Source: Undibacterium paludis (GTDB taxonomy: Bacteria; Pseudomonadota; Gammaproteobacteria; Burkholderiales; Burkholderiaceae_D). Taken from it: 64,000 nt of DNA. The translations under genes and the position numbers were made by a program. Positions 8,140 through 17,272 of the stretch are shown piece after piece (position 1 is the stretch's first letter; every line of letters starts with the position of its first letter). A model generated the notes under the pieces. The model did not search any database and was not told the origin of the DNA. It was given only the letters and a program-made list of their open reading frames with translations. The stretch lies in the NCBI RefSeq assembly GCF_022568815.1, contig NZ_JAKZHX010000007.1:62001-126000 (forward strand), given 5' to 3'.

Positions 8140-9396
8140 ATGAATACACCACACTCTCCCTCTCTCTCCGCGCCGGCCAGCTCCATCAAACCGGTTTTTT
8201 CTCATACTGCCAGCGACTTGTTTCCGGCTGTACTGGCTGGCCTGATTGCTGTGTTGATCTCTTATGCCGGGCCCATGCTGATCGTTTTACAGGCAGCACA
8301 GTCAGCCAAACTTAGTACAGCACAGACCAGCTCCTGGATATGGGCCATCTCCATAGGCGCTGGCCTGGTGGGTGTCTTCATGAGCTGGCGACACAAGCTG
8401 CCGGTGATCTGCGCCTGGAATACGCCAGGCGCCGCCCTGCTGGTGACCGGCCTGGCAACTGTGCCCTACCAGCAGGCCATAGGCGCCTACCTGATCGCTG
8501 CAGCTGCGATGACGCTGATCGGCGTCACCGGCATCTTTGAAAAACTGATGGCGAAGATACCGAAAAGTCTGTGTGCGGCCATGCTGGCAGGCATCCTGTT
8601 CCGCTTCGGGGTCGATGTCTTTGCCAATGCCCGCAGCGATGTTGCCGGTGCGCCGTGGCTGGTGGCGGCGATGTTTACCGGATACCTGCTCTACAAGCGC
8701 CGTACTGCCCGCTATGCCATTGTCCTGACTTTGCTGACTGGTGTTTTGCTGTGGGCAGTATTTGGCTGGGGTGACAGCCATCAGGGTAATGCCCTGGCCC
8801 TGCAACTGGGTTTGACTACCCCTGTCTGGACTACACCTGAATTTTCTGTCAGCGCCATCATCAGCCTGGGCTTGCCGCTAGCCCTGCTCTGCCTGACCGG
8901 ACAACAAGTGCCCGGTGTGGCCGTCATGCGTGCCGCCGGTTACGAAAAGGCACCCACCAGTCAGTTGGTGACGGGTACCGGTTTCATCAGTCTTTTGATG
9001 GCTCCGTTTGGTTCACACGGCGTCAACCTGGCGGCAATTACGGCAGCCATCTGTACCGGGCCTGAAGCACACCAGCAGCCGGAAAAGCGCTGGGTAGCCG
9101 GTATTGCCTGCGGTGGTTTTTATCTGTTGATAGGCAGTTTTGCCGGTTCCCTGACGGCGCTTTTCCTGCATCTGCCACACGCACTGGTCACCACAGTCGC
9201 CGGCCTGGCTCTGCTGGGGGCGATACAGACCGGTCTGGTGAACGCGATGAATGAGGCAACAGAACGTGAGGCAGCCCTGATCACCTTCATCGTCACGGCA
9301 TCCAATATCAGCCTGCTGGGCCTGGGGTCAGCCTGCTGGGGTATTGTGCTGGGTGTGATCAGTTACTACCTGCTGCGGGTGAAAACAAAAGCTTAA
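8140..9396 (+). CDS. BenE-family (benzoate/H+ symporter-like) transporter
   Basis: The product is 418 aa with about 11-12 hydrophobic segments. The family hallmarks are visible: AGLIAVLISYAGP near the N-terminus, WAISIGAGLVG, the short WNTPGAALL motif, LAGILFRFGVD, and a late SHGVNLAAITAAICTGPEAH block, which matches the conserved C-terminal half of the benzoate transporter family. The usual substrate is an aromatic acid taken up with protons, but no aromatic-degradation gene lies in the window, so the natural substrate is uncertain. It is divergent from the MocR-type regulator with an 88-bp gap, which suggests regulation by it. The ribosome site before ATG 8140 is weak. Confidence 0.88.
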   Translation: MNTPHSPSLSAPASSIKPVFSHTASDLFPAVLAGLIAVLISYAGPMLIVLQAAQSAKLSTAQTSSWIWAISIGAGLVGVFMSWRHKLPVICAWNTPGAALLVTGLATVPYQQAIGAYLIAAAAMTLIGVTGIFEKLMAKIPKSLCAAMLAGILFRFGVDVFANARSDVAGAPWLVAAMFTGYLLYKRRTARYAIVLTLLTGVLLWAVFGWGDSHQGNALALQLGLTTPVWTTPEFSVSAIISLGLPLALLCLTGQQVPGVAVMRAAGYEKAPTSQLVTGTGFISLLMAPFGSHGVNLAAITAAICTGPEAHQQPEKRWVAGIACGGFYLLIGSFAGSLTALFLHLPHALVTTVAGLALLGAIQTGLVNAMNEATEREAALITFIVTASNISLLGLGSACWGIVLGVISYYLLRVKTKA

Positions 9397-9401
9397 AAAA
9401 G

Positions 9402-11687
9402 TTAATCACTGAACTTGCTGGCAAACGTCGTCACCCCGTCCCATTCCGGTGGCGGCGGTTCTTGCCGGTAATGAGCAATACGCTCCAGAAAGACCTGGCT
9501 GGCCAGGTCTTCTTCCCGCACTTGCAGATAAGAGCGAAAGGATTTTTCAGCGGCATCCCATTGTTGCGCGCGAAAATCTTCCAGCGCCTGATGCCAGAGT
9601 TCAAGCAAGGCGGATTGCGCATCATCCAGGGCAGATGTGATGTCTATGGGTTCAAAGATGGAAATGGGCTGGGTCTTGCCCTTGACCCTGACCCTGTCCA
9701 GTTCCCGGTAGGCAAATTCTGGTGCAGCCTGCATGGTGGCTTCACCGACGATGACGCCCACGCCATAGAGTTTGGTGGTGCCTTCCAGGCGCGAAGACAG
9801 GTTGACAGCATCGCCCATGACGGTATACGCCAGCCTGATCTTGGACCCCATGTCACCAACGCGGACTTCACCAGTATTCAAACCCACACCTATCTTCAGC
9901 GCAGGCCAGCCGCGCTTGACAAAGTCCTGGCTCAAGCCCCGTGCGAGGGCCTGCATTTTCAGGGCGCTGGCAACTGCCAGTCTGGCATGATCTTCGAGAC
10001 GCACCGGCGCGCCCCAGAAAGCCATGACGCAATCACCGATGTATTTGTCCAGCGTGCCGCGATTACCGCGTATTTCTTCCGACATCGCGGTCAGGTAGAT
10101 GTTGATGTATTCACGCAAGTCTGCTGCGCTCAGGGTTTCTGAAATGCTCGTGAAACCGCGCACGTCTGAAAACATCACCGTCAGTTCCCGAATTTCACCT
10201 TCCATGGTGTAGCTGTCCGGTTCTTCTGCCATCACGGCAACCAGCTCCGGGGCCACATACTCGCCAAAACGCCTGACCACGCCACGCAGCTTTCTGGATT
10301 CAACCAGATAACCCCAGGTGATATTGAATACAAACAGGGCAGAAATCAATAACAATACCGTTGCCAGGGGCTGGACCAGGTTGAAGGACTGGTACATCCA
10401 GTAATTGAAGGCAATCACCAGAACCACCATCACCGATGTACATAGCACGGCTGCCAGTGCCTTGAAACGTGCCAGGGCAAAACTCAGCAGCAAGCCAACC
10501 AGAGCAACCTGTATAACTTCAAAGCCGCGTGTGCTGTCAGAACGCTGCTTGACATCACCATCCAGTATCGAGGCAATCACATTGGCATGCATTTCCACAC
10601 CGGGATAATCCAGCCCCAAGGGTGCCGTACGCAAGTCCTTGAGCCCCGCTGCCGTCGTGCCTATCAATATGATTTTCTCTTTCAGCTTATCAACGGTGAG
10701 CCGTTTTTTCAGCACGTCCGAAGCTGATACATAGGCAAAGCCACCACCATTTGGCCCGCCCTTGCTTTTGTAGTGGATCAGGGCAGTCAGCAATGGCTCC
10801 ACCGGGATGCGCTTGTTAGGCGTGGAATTGAGCTTGATCGCTTCTATGGAGCCATAATTATTCAAAAAGCTTTGAGAATTGATGCCATCGGCCTGCAAGA
10901 AGACTGGCCTGATCTTGCTGGCATTGAGGGCGACGCGCGCCGTTGCCAGTGACAATGCCTCATAATAACCGCTACCAAATTTTGCCAACAAGGGAATACC
11001 ACGTATCACACCATCTGCATCTGGCGAGGGATTAAAAAACCCACCTGCTATTGCCGCTTTTTGCAGCTCAGGCAGATTGGCTGTGTACTTGGTGTAAATG
11101 GCAGACTCAAAACTGCGCTCTCCCAGGTCAGCGTCAACAAAAGCCGGGGTCGGCAGCAAGCCTTTGGAATGATCATTGGGCGTGTTCGAAAATACATATC
11201 CCAAAACGACAGGTCTGCCAGCCAACGTCCTGGCCAGCTTGTCATCAAAATCGAGTTCTTTTCTCAAGGCTGGCATTTGCGCGACAAAACCCGGGTCATC
11301 CCTTAGCTCTTTTTGCGCCAGACCTTCCAGTACCTGTATGCCCGTGCTGCTATCCGGCTCAGAAAACACGATGTCCAGGCCGACTGCCCTGACGTGATAA
11401 TCGTCAGTGAGCTTTTCTATCAGCTCGGCTACAACACCCCGGTTCCATGGCCACTGCCCTATCTCTTGCAGGCTTTTTTCATCGATATTGACGATGACAA
11501 TGTCTGGATTGAAGGTCGTGGGTTCCCATCGCATGCGCAGGTCATAGATGAAGTAATCGACTTTTTCTATGAGCGTAGTCGGCAAATTGCCATTGGCTTG
11601 CAGGGCAGCCATCAGTATCAGCAACACACAGATCGTCCAGCGTGCCAGTTTATTGATATTCTTCCGCAAGCCGCCCTCCGCAAACAC
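9402..11687 (-). CDS. CHASE2-domain adenylate cyclase (class III)
   Basis: The product is up to 761 aa. One N-terminal membrane helix (about 16-30) precedes a periplasmic CHASE2 sensor domain (about 35-385), three membrane helices (about 390-462) and a cytosolic class III cyclase domain (about 495-665). All catalytic residues are visible: metal Asp508 (FSDVRGF) and Asp552 (DKYIGD), adenine-selecting Lys548 and Thr622 (AYTVMGD), and transition-state Asn629 and Arg633 (NLSSR). Lys and Thr at the selectivity positions point to ATP rather than GTP. The start is uncertain: 11687 is a GTG without a good ribosome site, while a TTG at 11669 has GGAGG five bases upstream. It ends a three-gene minus-strand run after a cyclic-nucleotide phosphodiesterase and a GAF-HD-GYP protein. 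Confidence 0.93.
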   Translation of the reverse strand: MFAEGGLRKNINKLARWTICVLLILMAALQANGNLPTTLIEKVDYFIYDLRMRWEPTTFNPDIVIVNIDEKSLQEIGQWPWNRGVVAELIEKLTDDYHVRAVGLDIVFSEPDSSTGIQVLEGLAQKELRDDPGFVAQMPALRKELDFDDKLARTLAGRPVVLGYVFSNTPNDHSKGLLPTPAFVDADLGERSFESAIYTKYTANLPELQKAAIAGGFFNPSPDADGVIRGIPLLAKFGSGYYEALSLATARVALNASKIRPVFLQADGINSQSFLNNYGSIEAIKLNSTPNKRIPVEPLLTALIHYKSKGGPNGGGFAYVSASDVLKKRLTVDKLKEKIILIGTTAAGLKDLRTAPLGLDYPGVEMHANVIASILDGDVKQRSDSTRGFEVIQVALVGLLLSFALARFKALAAVLCTSVMVVLVIAFNYWMYQSFNLVQPLATVLLLISALFVFNITWGYLVESRKLRGVVRRFGEYVAPELVAVMAEEPDSYTMEGEIRELTVMFSDVRGFTSISETLSAADLREYINIYLTAMSEEIRGNRGTLDKYIGDCVMAFWGAPVRLEDHARLAVASALKMQALARGLSQDFVKRGWPALKIGVGLNTGEVRVGDMGSKIRLAYTVMGDAVNLSSRLEGTTKLYGVGVIVGEATMQAAPEFAYRELDRVRVKGKTQPISIFEPIDITSALDDAQSALLELWHQALEDFRAQQWDAAEKSFRSYLQVREEDLASQVFLERIAHYRQEPPPPEWDGVTTFASKFSD

Positions 11688-11768
11688 AGTTTTACGTATT
11701 GCTTACTCTGGAAATTTTTCCTGCCACTTTCTACGTCTTCATGCATGGCAGGATATTCAGGTGAGAAA

Positions 11769-13415
11769 TTAAATGTGGTAACCAGGTATCTGGCCAAGAT
11801 CCACTTCATCGATCTGCGCCTTGTCCATAAAACGTTCTGCATAGGTCAGATAGACTTTTTTACGCACGAAAATATCAAACAGGTCAGGATCGATATGTCC
11901 GTTCAATGAAAAATTACCCAATATACGCAAGGATTCGGTCAGGGTTTTACCATCCTTGTAGGGTCTGTCCTTGGCAGTCAGTGCTTCAAAGATATCTGCA
12001 ATCGCCATGATCTTGGCTTGCACCGACATTTGCTCACCACGCAAACCACGCGGATAACCTTTGCCATCCATGCGCTCATGATGCCCGCCGGCATATTCGG
12101 GTACGTTTTGCAGGTGCTTGGGCCAGGGCAAGGCTTCCAGCATTTTGATGGTGGTTGAGATGTGATTGTTGATAATCGTACGCTCTTCTGCATTGAGAGT
12201 GCCGGCACGCACCGACAGGTTTTCAACTTCATCGGCATTCAGGAATGGACGAACCTCGCCATCAACATCAGTCCAATGCCAGGCCGCGATCTCTGTCACT
12301 CTTTGCAGGTCTTCGGGACTGGTGCGTTCCGCGCCTATATTCAGTTTTCGCAAGAAGTTTTTGGCATCGTCGATTTTTTCCAGGTCCTTCTTCAAGTCCT
12401 GCTCCAGTTCGGCGATCAGGTCTTCATTGTAGACGCTGGAAGAATACAATGCGCACTTGCTTTTCAGGAACTTGATTTCGGCATCGCGCTTCAAGACCTC
12501 AAAGCGGGTATCAAGCAGATGTATGCGGTCAAAGATGGTTTCCAGCTTGGTGGATTTTTCGACGACATGGACAGGTGTTGATATCTTGCCGCAATCATGG
12601 AGGATACCTGCCATCCATAATTCTTTGCGGTCCTTGTCTGTCATGGAAAAATCTGCCAGCGGCCCCTGATCAGTCTCATGCACGGCATTGGCCAGCAACA
12701 TGGTCAGTTCCGGCACATGCTGGCAATGCCTGCCGGTATGCGGGGACTTTTCATCGATACCGATATTGATCAAATGCACCAGTGAAACGAACAGGTTTTC
12801 CAGTTGCGAGATCAGTTGCTGATTGGTCAGTGCAATGGCGGCCTGCGAAGCCAGGGCTTCGATAAAACGCTGGTCAGTTTCTGAAAATGCACGGTGCTCG
12901 CCAGTTTCAGGATCGGTGGCATTGATGAGTTGCAGTACACCGATCAATTCACCTTCGTGATCGTGCATGGGCACGGTCAGCAAAGATTTGGTCTTGTAGT
13001 GAAACTGCTGGTCGAAATTGCGGGTACCTGAGAAGTTGAACACCCCGACTGTATAGACGTCCTGGATATTCACCGACAGCTTGTAGTTGGCCGCATAAGC
13101 AGCTACAGCATTGAGATTTTTATTGCCATAGCTATCCGTCAATGGGATATTGGGAATATCAACGGTTTGCCCTTTGACGCCGCCCTGGTACATATTAAGC
13201 GTGTCATTGAGCGAGATATTGAAGCACAGGCTCTGCTTGTCCTTGCTGGTACGGTATAAGGTGCCGCCATCGGCATAGGTGATGCTTTTTGCCGAACGCA
13301 GTATATTTTCCAGCAACAAGGGGGTGTCGTGATTATTGCTCAACTCCAGGCTCAGTTCGGTCAGCTTTTCCAGGCGTTGTGCAATCTCACTACTGCTTAG
13401 GCCAGTCATAATCAC
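11769..13415 (-). CDS. GAF-HD-GYP cyclic di-GMP phosphodiesterase
   Basis: The product is 548 aa. A GAF domain spans about 25-200. It carries an NKFDE-like signature (Asn165, Phe177, Asp181), a motif associated with cyclic-nucleotide-binding GAF domains, although the Lys and final Glu are replaced. The HD-GYP domain follows, with His273-Asp274 (ILHDCGK) and HHERMDGKGYP (445-455), so the c-di-GMP hydrolase centre looks intact. Unusually, about 170 residues separate the HD pair from the HHE motif, about 110 more than normal; the insert is charged and helical. It sits between a cAMP phosphodiesterase gene upstream and the CHASE2 cyclase gene downstream, suggesting that cAMP controls c-di-GMP breakdown. 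The start could be Met3. Confidence 0.92.
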   Translation of the reverse strand: MIMTGLSSSEIAQRLEKLTELSLELSNNHDTPLLLENILRSAKSITYADGGTLYRTSKDKQSLCFNISLNDTLNMYQGGVKGQTVDIPNIPLTDSYGNKNLNAVAAYAANYKLSVNIQDVYTVGVFNFSGTRNFDQQFHYKTKSLLTVPMHDHEGELIGVLQLINATDPETGEHRAFSETDQRFIEALASQAAIALTNQQLISQLENLFVSLVHLINIGIDEKSPHTGRHCQHVPELTMLLANAVHETDQGPLADFSMTDKDRKELWMAGILHDCGKISTPVHVVEKSTKLETIFDRIHLLDTRFEVLKRDAEIKFLKSKCALYSSSVYNEDLIAELEQDLKKDLEKIDDAKNFLRKLNIGAERTSPEDLQRVTEIAAWHWTDVDGEVRPFLNADEVENLSVRAGTLNAEERTIINNHISTTIKMLEALPWPKHLQNVPEYAGGHHERMDGKGYPRGLRGEQMSVQAKIMAIADIFEALTAKDRPYKDGKTLTESLRILGNFSLNGHIDPDLFDIFVRKKVYLTYAERFMDKAQIDEVDLGQIPGYHI

Positions 13416-13528
13416 TTCTCCAGATCAAATCCGTTGTCTTCACCGAGTTGTTCACTTCTTCAGAATAACAGTCAAGCATAAAACATTTTATTTTCACCGG
13501 CATAGCTCCCCATGCCATCACTGCCAGC

Positions 13529-14293
13529 TCAAAGCGTGAAGCAATCACCCGCCTTCAATGGCTTGAAGATACGGTCTTTGTTTTGCTCCAGTTCGGCCAT
13601 GATCTGTGCCTCTTGTCCGGGCTTGAGATGATAAATAAGAAATTCTACCGTGGCTGGCACGTCCTGTATGTCCTCTATCAATGAAGCCGGACAAAAATGC
13701 CTGGAAACAAGAGCCAGCCCGGCCTCAGCATCCGGGAAGGAACAGTCAACGATGACCATGCGTAAATCTGTCTGCAATCCAACTGCCTGCCATAGCTCGG
13801 GGGTACTCGCCATATCACCAGTGAACATAAAGCTCGCCTGGTTTGCCCTGACAAAATAGGCGACAGAGCCTGGAACATGATTGACGCTGTGCGGGGTAAT
13901 GGTTCTGCCGCCTAATTTCAAAGTAGCGCCGGCAGATATTTCCTGGTATTGCATCACCGGGCTTTCTGCACTCGGCAAACCGCTGAAGTCTGGCCAGATC
14001 ACCCAGTTGAACACATGGGTTTTGAGAGCGTGCAGGACTTCAGCCGTGGCATACACCGTAAGCGGCTTGCTGCGCTTGCCAAATACAGCATCTATCAGCA
14101 AAGCCAGTCCGGCAATATGATCAAGATGGGGGTGGCTGATAAACACATGGTCTATCGCCACCAGTTCTTCTATGCTCAGTTGAGACACGCCTGTGCCTGC
14201 ATCGAGCAGGATATCGTCATCAATCAATAAACTGGTTGTGTACGGCCCCGTACCACCAATACCACCTGCACAGCCGAGAATTTGTACGTTCAT
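13529..14293 (-). CDS. Class II 3',5'-cyclic-nucleotide phosphodiesterase (metallo-beta-lactamase fold)
   Basis: The product is 254 aa. The metallo-beta-lactamase zinc motif is present as SHPHLDHIAGL, preceded by the LLDAGTG strand (Asp as an additional ligand in the fold). Further candidate ligands are the His in NHVPGSVAYF and the Asp in the MFTGDMAS strand; a VDCSFPD strand follows. The overall order and the HxHLDH-x2-GL pattern match the class II cyclic-nucleotide phosphodiesterases (yeast PDE1-like) rather than ribonuclease Z. It would hydrolyse cAMP or cGMP to the 5'-monophosphate. It is the first gene of the run that continues with GAF-HD-GYP and an adenylate cyclase, so it probably terminates the signal made by that cyclase. 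The family link is good; nucleotide specificity is not visible. Confidence 0.85.
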   Translation of the reverse strand: MNVQILGCAGGIGGTGPYTTSLLIDDDILLDAGTGVSQLSIEELVAIDHVFISHPHLDHIAGLALLIDAVFGKRSKPLTVYATAEVLHALKTHVFNWVIWPDFSGLPSAESPVMQYQEISAGATLKLGGRTITPHSVNHVPGSVAYFVRANQASFMFTGDMASTPELWQAVGLQTDLRMVIVDCSFPDAEAGLALVSRHFCPASLIEDIQDVPATVEFLIYHLKPGQEAQIMAELEQNKDRIFKPLKAGDCFTL

Positions 14294-14693
14294 AAATACA
14301 GAAGTAATGGGACAGAAGTAATGAACTGCTGTTCAGGTACATGAAACCAGAGCAAGTAAGACAAAACTGACTGCAATTACATTTATTGCGATTATCATAA
14401 TAATATACTTGTCGTGCAGACCATCCTTGCCCGGCACTCTGTTCCTAGCTTAACACTTTCTTCAAGAGCAATATAATCAGTCTGGGATTTCTTCTTCTGA
14501 AGATAGGCTAATTTGCATTATTGCGCCACAAACTTTGGTCTTGTATTCAAGGAATGCGCTTCCATGATACATTTTTGTAAAAATTGACTATAGATAATAA
14601 CAATTTGCACTATCTTGCATTCAAAATCATATTTTGGCTGATAATAAGTGCGTGTTGAACACTAGTGTGATGCGCGCACATCAAGGAAAAACA
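14294..14693. promoter_or_regulatory. 400-bp divergent regulatory region between the phosphodiesterase and the GspE-type ATPase
   Basis: No gene is apparent. It is AT-rich in its right half (14480-14620), with promoter-like TTGACT at 14584 and several AT-rich hexamers downstream, none at ideal spacing. A direct repeat ACAGAAGTAATG occurs at 14298-14309 and 14312-14323, adjacent to the phosphodiesterase start. A shared divergent promoter is likely but its boxes cannot be fixed. Confidence 0.35.
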
Positions 14694-17066
14694 ATGGTGG
14701 TAACTGAAAACCTTGCCAATACTCCGAAGGAGGGACTTGACCATCGCCTGCAATTTTTCAAGAAATTACAGACGCTGACCAATAAAATCCATGGCGCGGA
14801 AGCATTAGACCAGATCATGCTCGACGTGTCGCCGGACATCTGCAATCTGTTCGAATGTGATCGCCTGACGATTTACGTCGTGGCGCAAGACAAGCTTACC
14901 CTGATTTCCAAGATCAAGACTGGTCTGAATTCGTTCAAGGACTTGCGTCTGTCCATTTCAGATCAAAGCATAGCTGGCCATGTAGCGCTGACCAAGACCA
15001 AACTCAGCCTGCGCGATGTGTATGACGACAATGAATTGCGTTCGCATTCACCTACCCTGAAATTCCAGCGCGCCGTCGACCAGAAGACTGGCTATCGCAC
15101 CAAACAGATGCTGGTCGCACCCATCGTTGAAGCAGAAACCAATGAATTGCTCGGTGTCGTACAGTTCATCAACCACAAGTTTGGTGATGCCTTTTCCGCC
15201 ATTGCATCTGAGGGTGTGCAAGCCCTGTGCGAAACCCTGGCGGTAGCCTTTACCCAGAAAAGCAAGGTCAGGCCAACCAATACGCCGAGAACCAAATTTG
15301 ATTTCCTGGTATCGGAAGCCATTTTGTCAGCGCAAGAAATGGAGCTGGCCGTCAGGGCAGCCAGGCGCAATCTGCAGGACCTCGAAGAAGTGCTGGCTAA
15401 TGATTTCAAAATTCCTATTGCCAGCCTGGGACAGGCACTGTCCAAATATTTTCATGTCGTTTATGAACCCTACAAGGCTGATCGCATCATCCCTGTCGAT
15501 CTTGTCAAAAAGCTCAAACGTCAATATGTGGAACAGAATTCCTGGCTACCCATCATGGAAGACCAGAATGGCCTGACTGTCATGGCGATAGACCCGGAGC
15601 ACACCAATACCACGCATGTCGTCAACCATGTCTTTGCCACGTCAAAAATCAATTACCGGGTTACAACCAAGAAAGAATTCCGCCTGACCGTCGACCAGTT
15701 TTTTGGCACGGTTGCTGATGGCAGTTCAGTTGATGAACTGTTATCCGGCATGGAAGAGGATGACGAAGAAAACGTCGGTCAGGCTGTTGTGGAGGTGTCA
15801 GCCGCAGTCGAGAATGAACTGGTCAAGCTGATCAATAAAATCATCGTCGATGCTTACCAGCAAGGTGCATCCGACATCCACATAGAGCCACGTCCGGGCA
15901 AGGAAAAAACCCTGATACGCTTTCGCAAGGATGGTTCGCTGTCGCCATATATCGAGATACCGGCCAGCTACCGCAGTGCCTTGCTGGCCCGCATCAAGAT
16001 CATGTGTGACCTGGATATTTCCGAGCGCCGCAAACCCCAGGATGGCAAGATCAAGTTCAAAAAATATGGCCCCTATGACATAGAGCTGCGGGTAGCAACC
16101 ATCCCGTCTTCCGGCGGCATGGAAGACGTGGTGATGCGTATCCTGGCGGCGGGCGAACCCATCCCTATCGATAAGCTCGGTGTCCTGCCCTACAATCTTG
16201 AACGCCTGAAACAGGTCGTCAGCAAACCCTATGGACTGTTCTTTGTCTGCGGCCCGACCGGCTCAGGCAAGACGACAACACTGCACTCAGTACTGAGCTA
16301 CCTGAACACGCCGGAAACCAAGATCTGGACTGCCGAAGATCCGGTAGAAATCACCCAGAAAGGCTTGCGTCAGGTCCAGGTCAACCGCAAGGCGGGCATG
16401 GACTTTGCGACTGTCATGCGCGCCTTCTTGCGTGCCGACCCTGACATCATCATGGTCGGCGAAATGCGTGACAAAGAGACTGTCTCCATCGGCCTGGAAG
16501 CATCGCTGACCGGCCATCTGGTGTTTGCCACTCTGCACACCAACAGCGCGCCCGAATCCATCGTACGCTTGCTTGACATGGGCATGGATCCCTTCAATTT
16601 TGCCGATGCCCTGCTGGGCATACTGGCTCAGCGTCTGACCAAGCGCCTGTGCAGCAAATGCAAGATCGCTTACAGTCCTGACATTGAAGAGATCAAAGAG
16701 TTGCTTGACGAGTATTGCCAGGAATTGCTCAATACTGAAAGCTTCGTCAAGAACCCTGTGGAGTCCAAGAAAAAAGTACTCATGAACTGGCAAAGCCAGT
16801 ATGCGGACAAGCAAGGCAAATTTACGCTTTACAAGGCAGTGGGCTGTGATAGCTGTTCCAATGGCTATAAAGGCCGGGTTGGCTTGCATGAACTGATGGT
16901 GGCCAATGACATCGTCAAGAAACTGATACAAGACCATGCGCGCGTCTCTGAACTGCTGACGGCGGCTTTAGCCGACGGTATGCTGACACTGAAGATGGAT
17001 GGTATAGAAAAAGTCTTGTCAGGCCTCACCGACATGAAACAGGTCAGAATAGTCTGTATCAAATGA
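14694..17066 (+). CDS. GAF-MshEN-GspE/PilB-type secretion or pilus ATPase
   Basis: The product is 790 aa from ATG 14694, which has AAGGA six bases upstream; a TTG at 14634 is poorer. Residues about 25-190 form a GAF domain. Residues about 200-340 resemble the MshEN/T2SSE_N domain, a fold known in some homologues to bind c-di-GMP. The rest is the GspE-type hexameric ATPase: Walker A GPTGSGKTTT (520-528), Walker B region ADPDIIMVGEMRD (about 581-593), a His box TGHLVFATLHTN, and two CxxC pairs (CSKC near 653 and CDSC near 730) that form a zinc knuckle. It powers type II secretion or type IV pilus assembly. A GAF domain at the N-terminus is uncommon. No pilus or secretion genes lie nearby; the neighbours are cAMP/c-di-GMP enzymes, suggesting second-messenger control of this motor. 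Confidence 0.92.
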   Translation: MVVTENLANTPKEGLDHRLQFFKKLQTLTNKIHGAEALDQIMLDVSPDICNLFECDRLTIYVVAQDKLTLISKIKTGLNSFKDLRLSISDQSIAGHVALTKTKLSLRDVYDDNELRSHSPTLKFQRAVDQKTGYRTKQMLVAPIVEAETNELLGVVQFINHKFGDAFSAIASEGVQALCETLAVAFTQKSKVRPTNTPRTKFDFLVSEAILSAQEMELAVRAARRNLQDLEEVLANDFKIPIASLGQALSKYFHVVYEPYKADRIIPVDLVKKLKRQYVEQNSWLPIMEDQNGLTVMAIDPEHTNTTHVVNHVFATSKINYRVTTKKEFRLTVDQFFGTVADGSSVDELLSGMEEDDEENVGQAVVEVSAAVENELVKLINKIIVDAYQQGASDIHIEPRPGKEKTLIRFRKDGSLSPYIEIPASYRSALLARIKIMCDLDISERRKPQDGKIKFKKYGPYDIELRVATIPSSGGMEDVVMRILAAGEPIPIDKLGVLPYNLERLKQVVSKPYGLFFVCGPTGSGKTTTLHSVLSYLNTPETKIWTAEDPVEITQKGLRQVQVNRKAGMDFATVMRAFLRADPDIIMVGEMRDKETVSIGLEASLTGHLVFATLHTNSAPESIVRLLDMGMDPFNFADALLGILAQRLTKRLCSKCKIAYSPDIEEIKELLDEYCQELLNTESFVKNPVESKKKVLMNWQSQYADKQGKFTLYKAVGCDSCSNGYKGRVGLHELMVANDIVKKLIQDHARVSELLTAALADGMLTLKMDGIEKVLSGLTDMKQVRIVCIK

Positions 17067-17072
17067 TTCATT

Positions 17073-17175
17073 TAGGACTTACGCAAAATTGTCCCAGCAA
17101 GGCGCTGCGACGAAGACAGTACTTTAGTACGGCTAGGAGCCGCAACGCAGCTGGGGCGATTTTGCGTAAGACCTA
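17073..17175. repeat. Long imperfect inverted repeat with GTACT centre
   Basis: Arms CTTACGCAAAAT and ATTTTGCGTAAG lie near the ends, flanked by TAGG/CCTA, and the pairing continues imperfectly inward to the palindromic centre AGTACTTTAGTAC (17118-17130). It starts six bases after the stop of the GspE-type gene and may act as its terminator. Its plan resembles the elements at 20000, 49141 and 56721. Confidence 0.75.
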
Positions 17176-17272
17176 TTATTGAGAATCGGCTACAATTTCC
17201 AGCTTGCTGCTGGCTGATGGCACAAACAAAAAACCGTCAGCCCCATAGCCATCCTTCATACAGAAAGTCATC

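Noticed and set aside
9462..10142. A 226-codon plus-strand frame opposite the cyclase domain
   Set aside because: It lies antisense to the catalytic domain whose residues are all conserved; no independent signals.
16287..16937. A 216-codon minus-strand frame opposite the GspE-type ATPase
   Set aside because: Shadow of the Walker and zinc region of a convincing gene.
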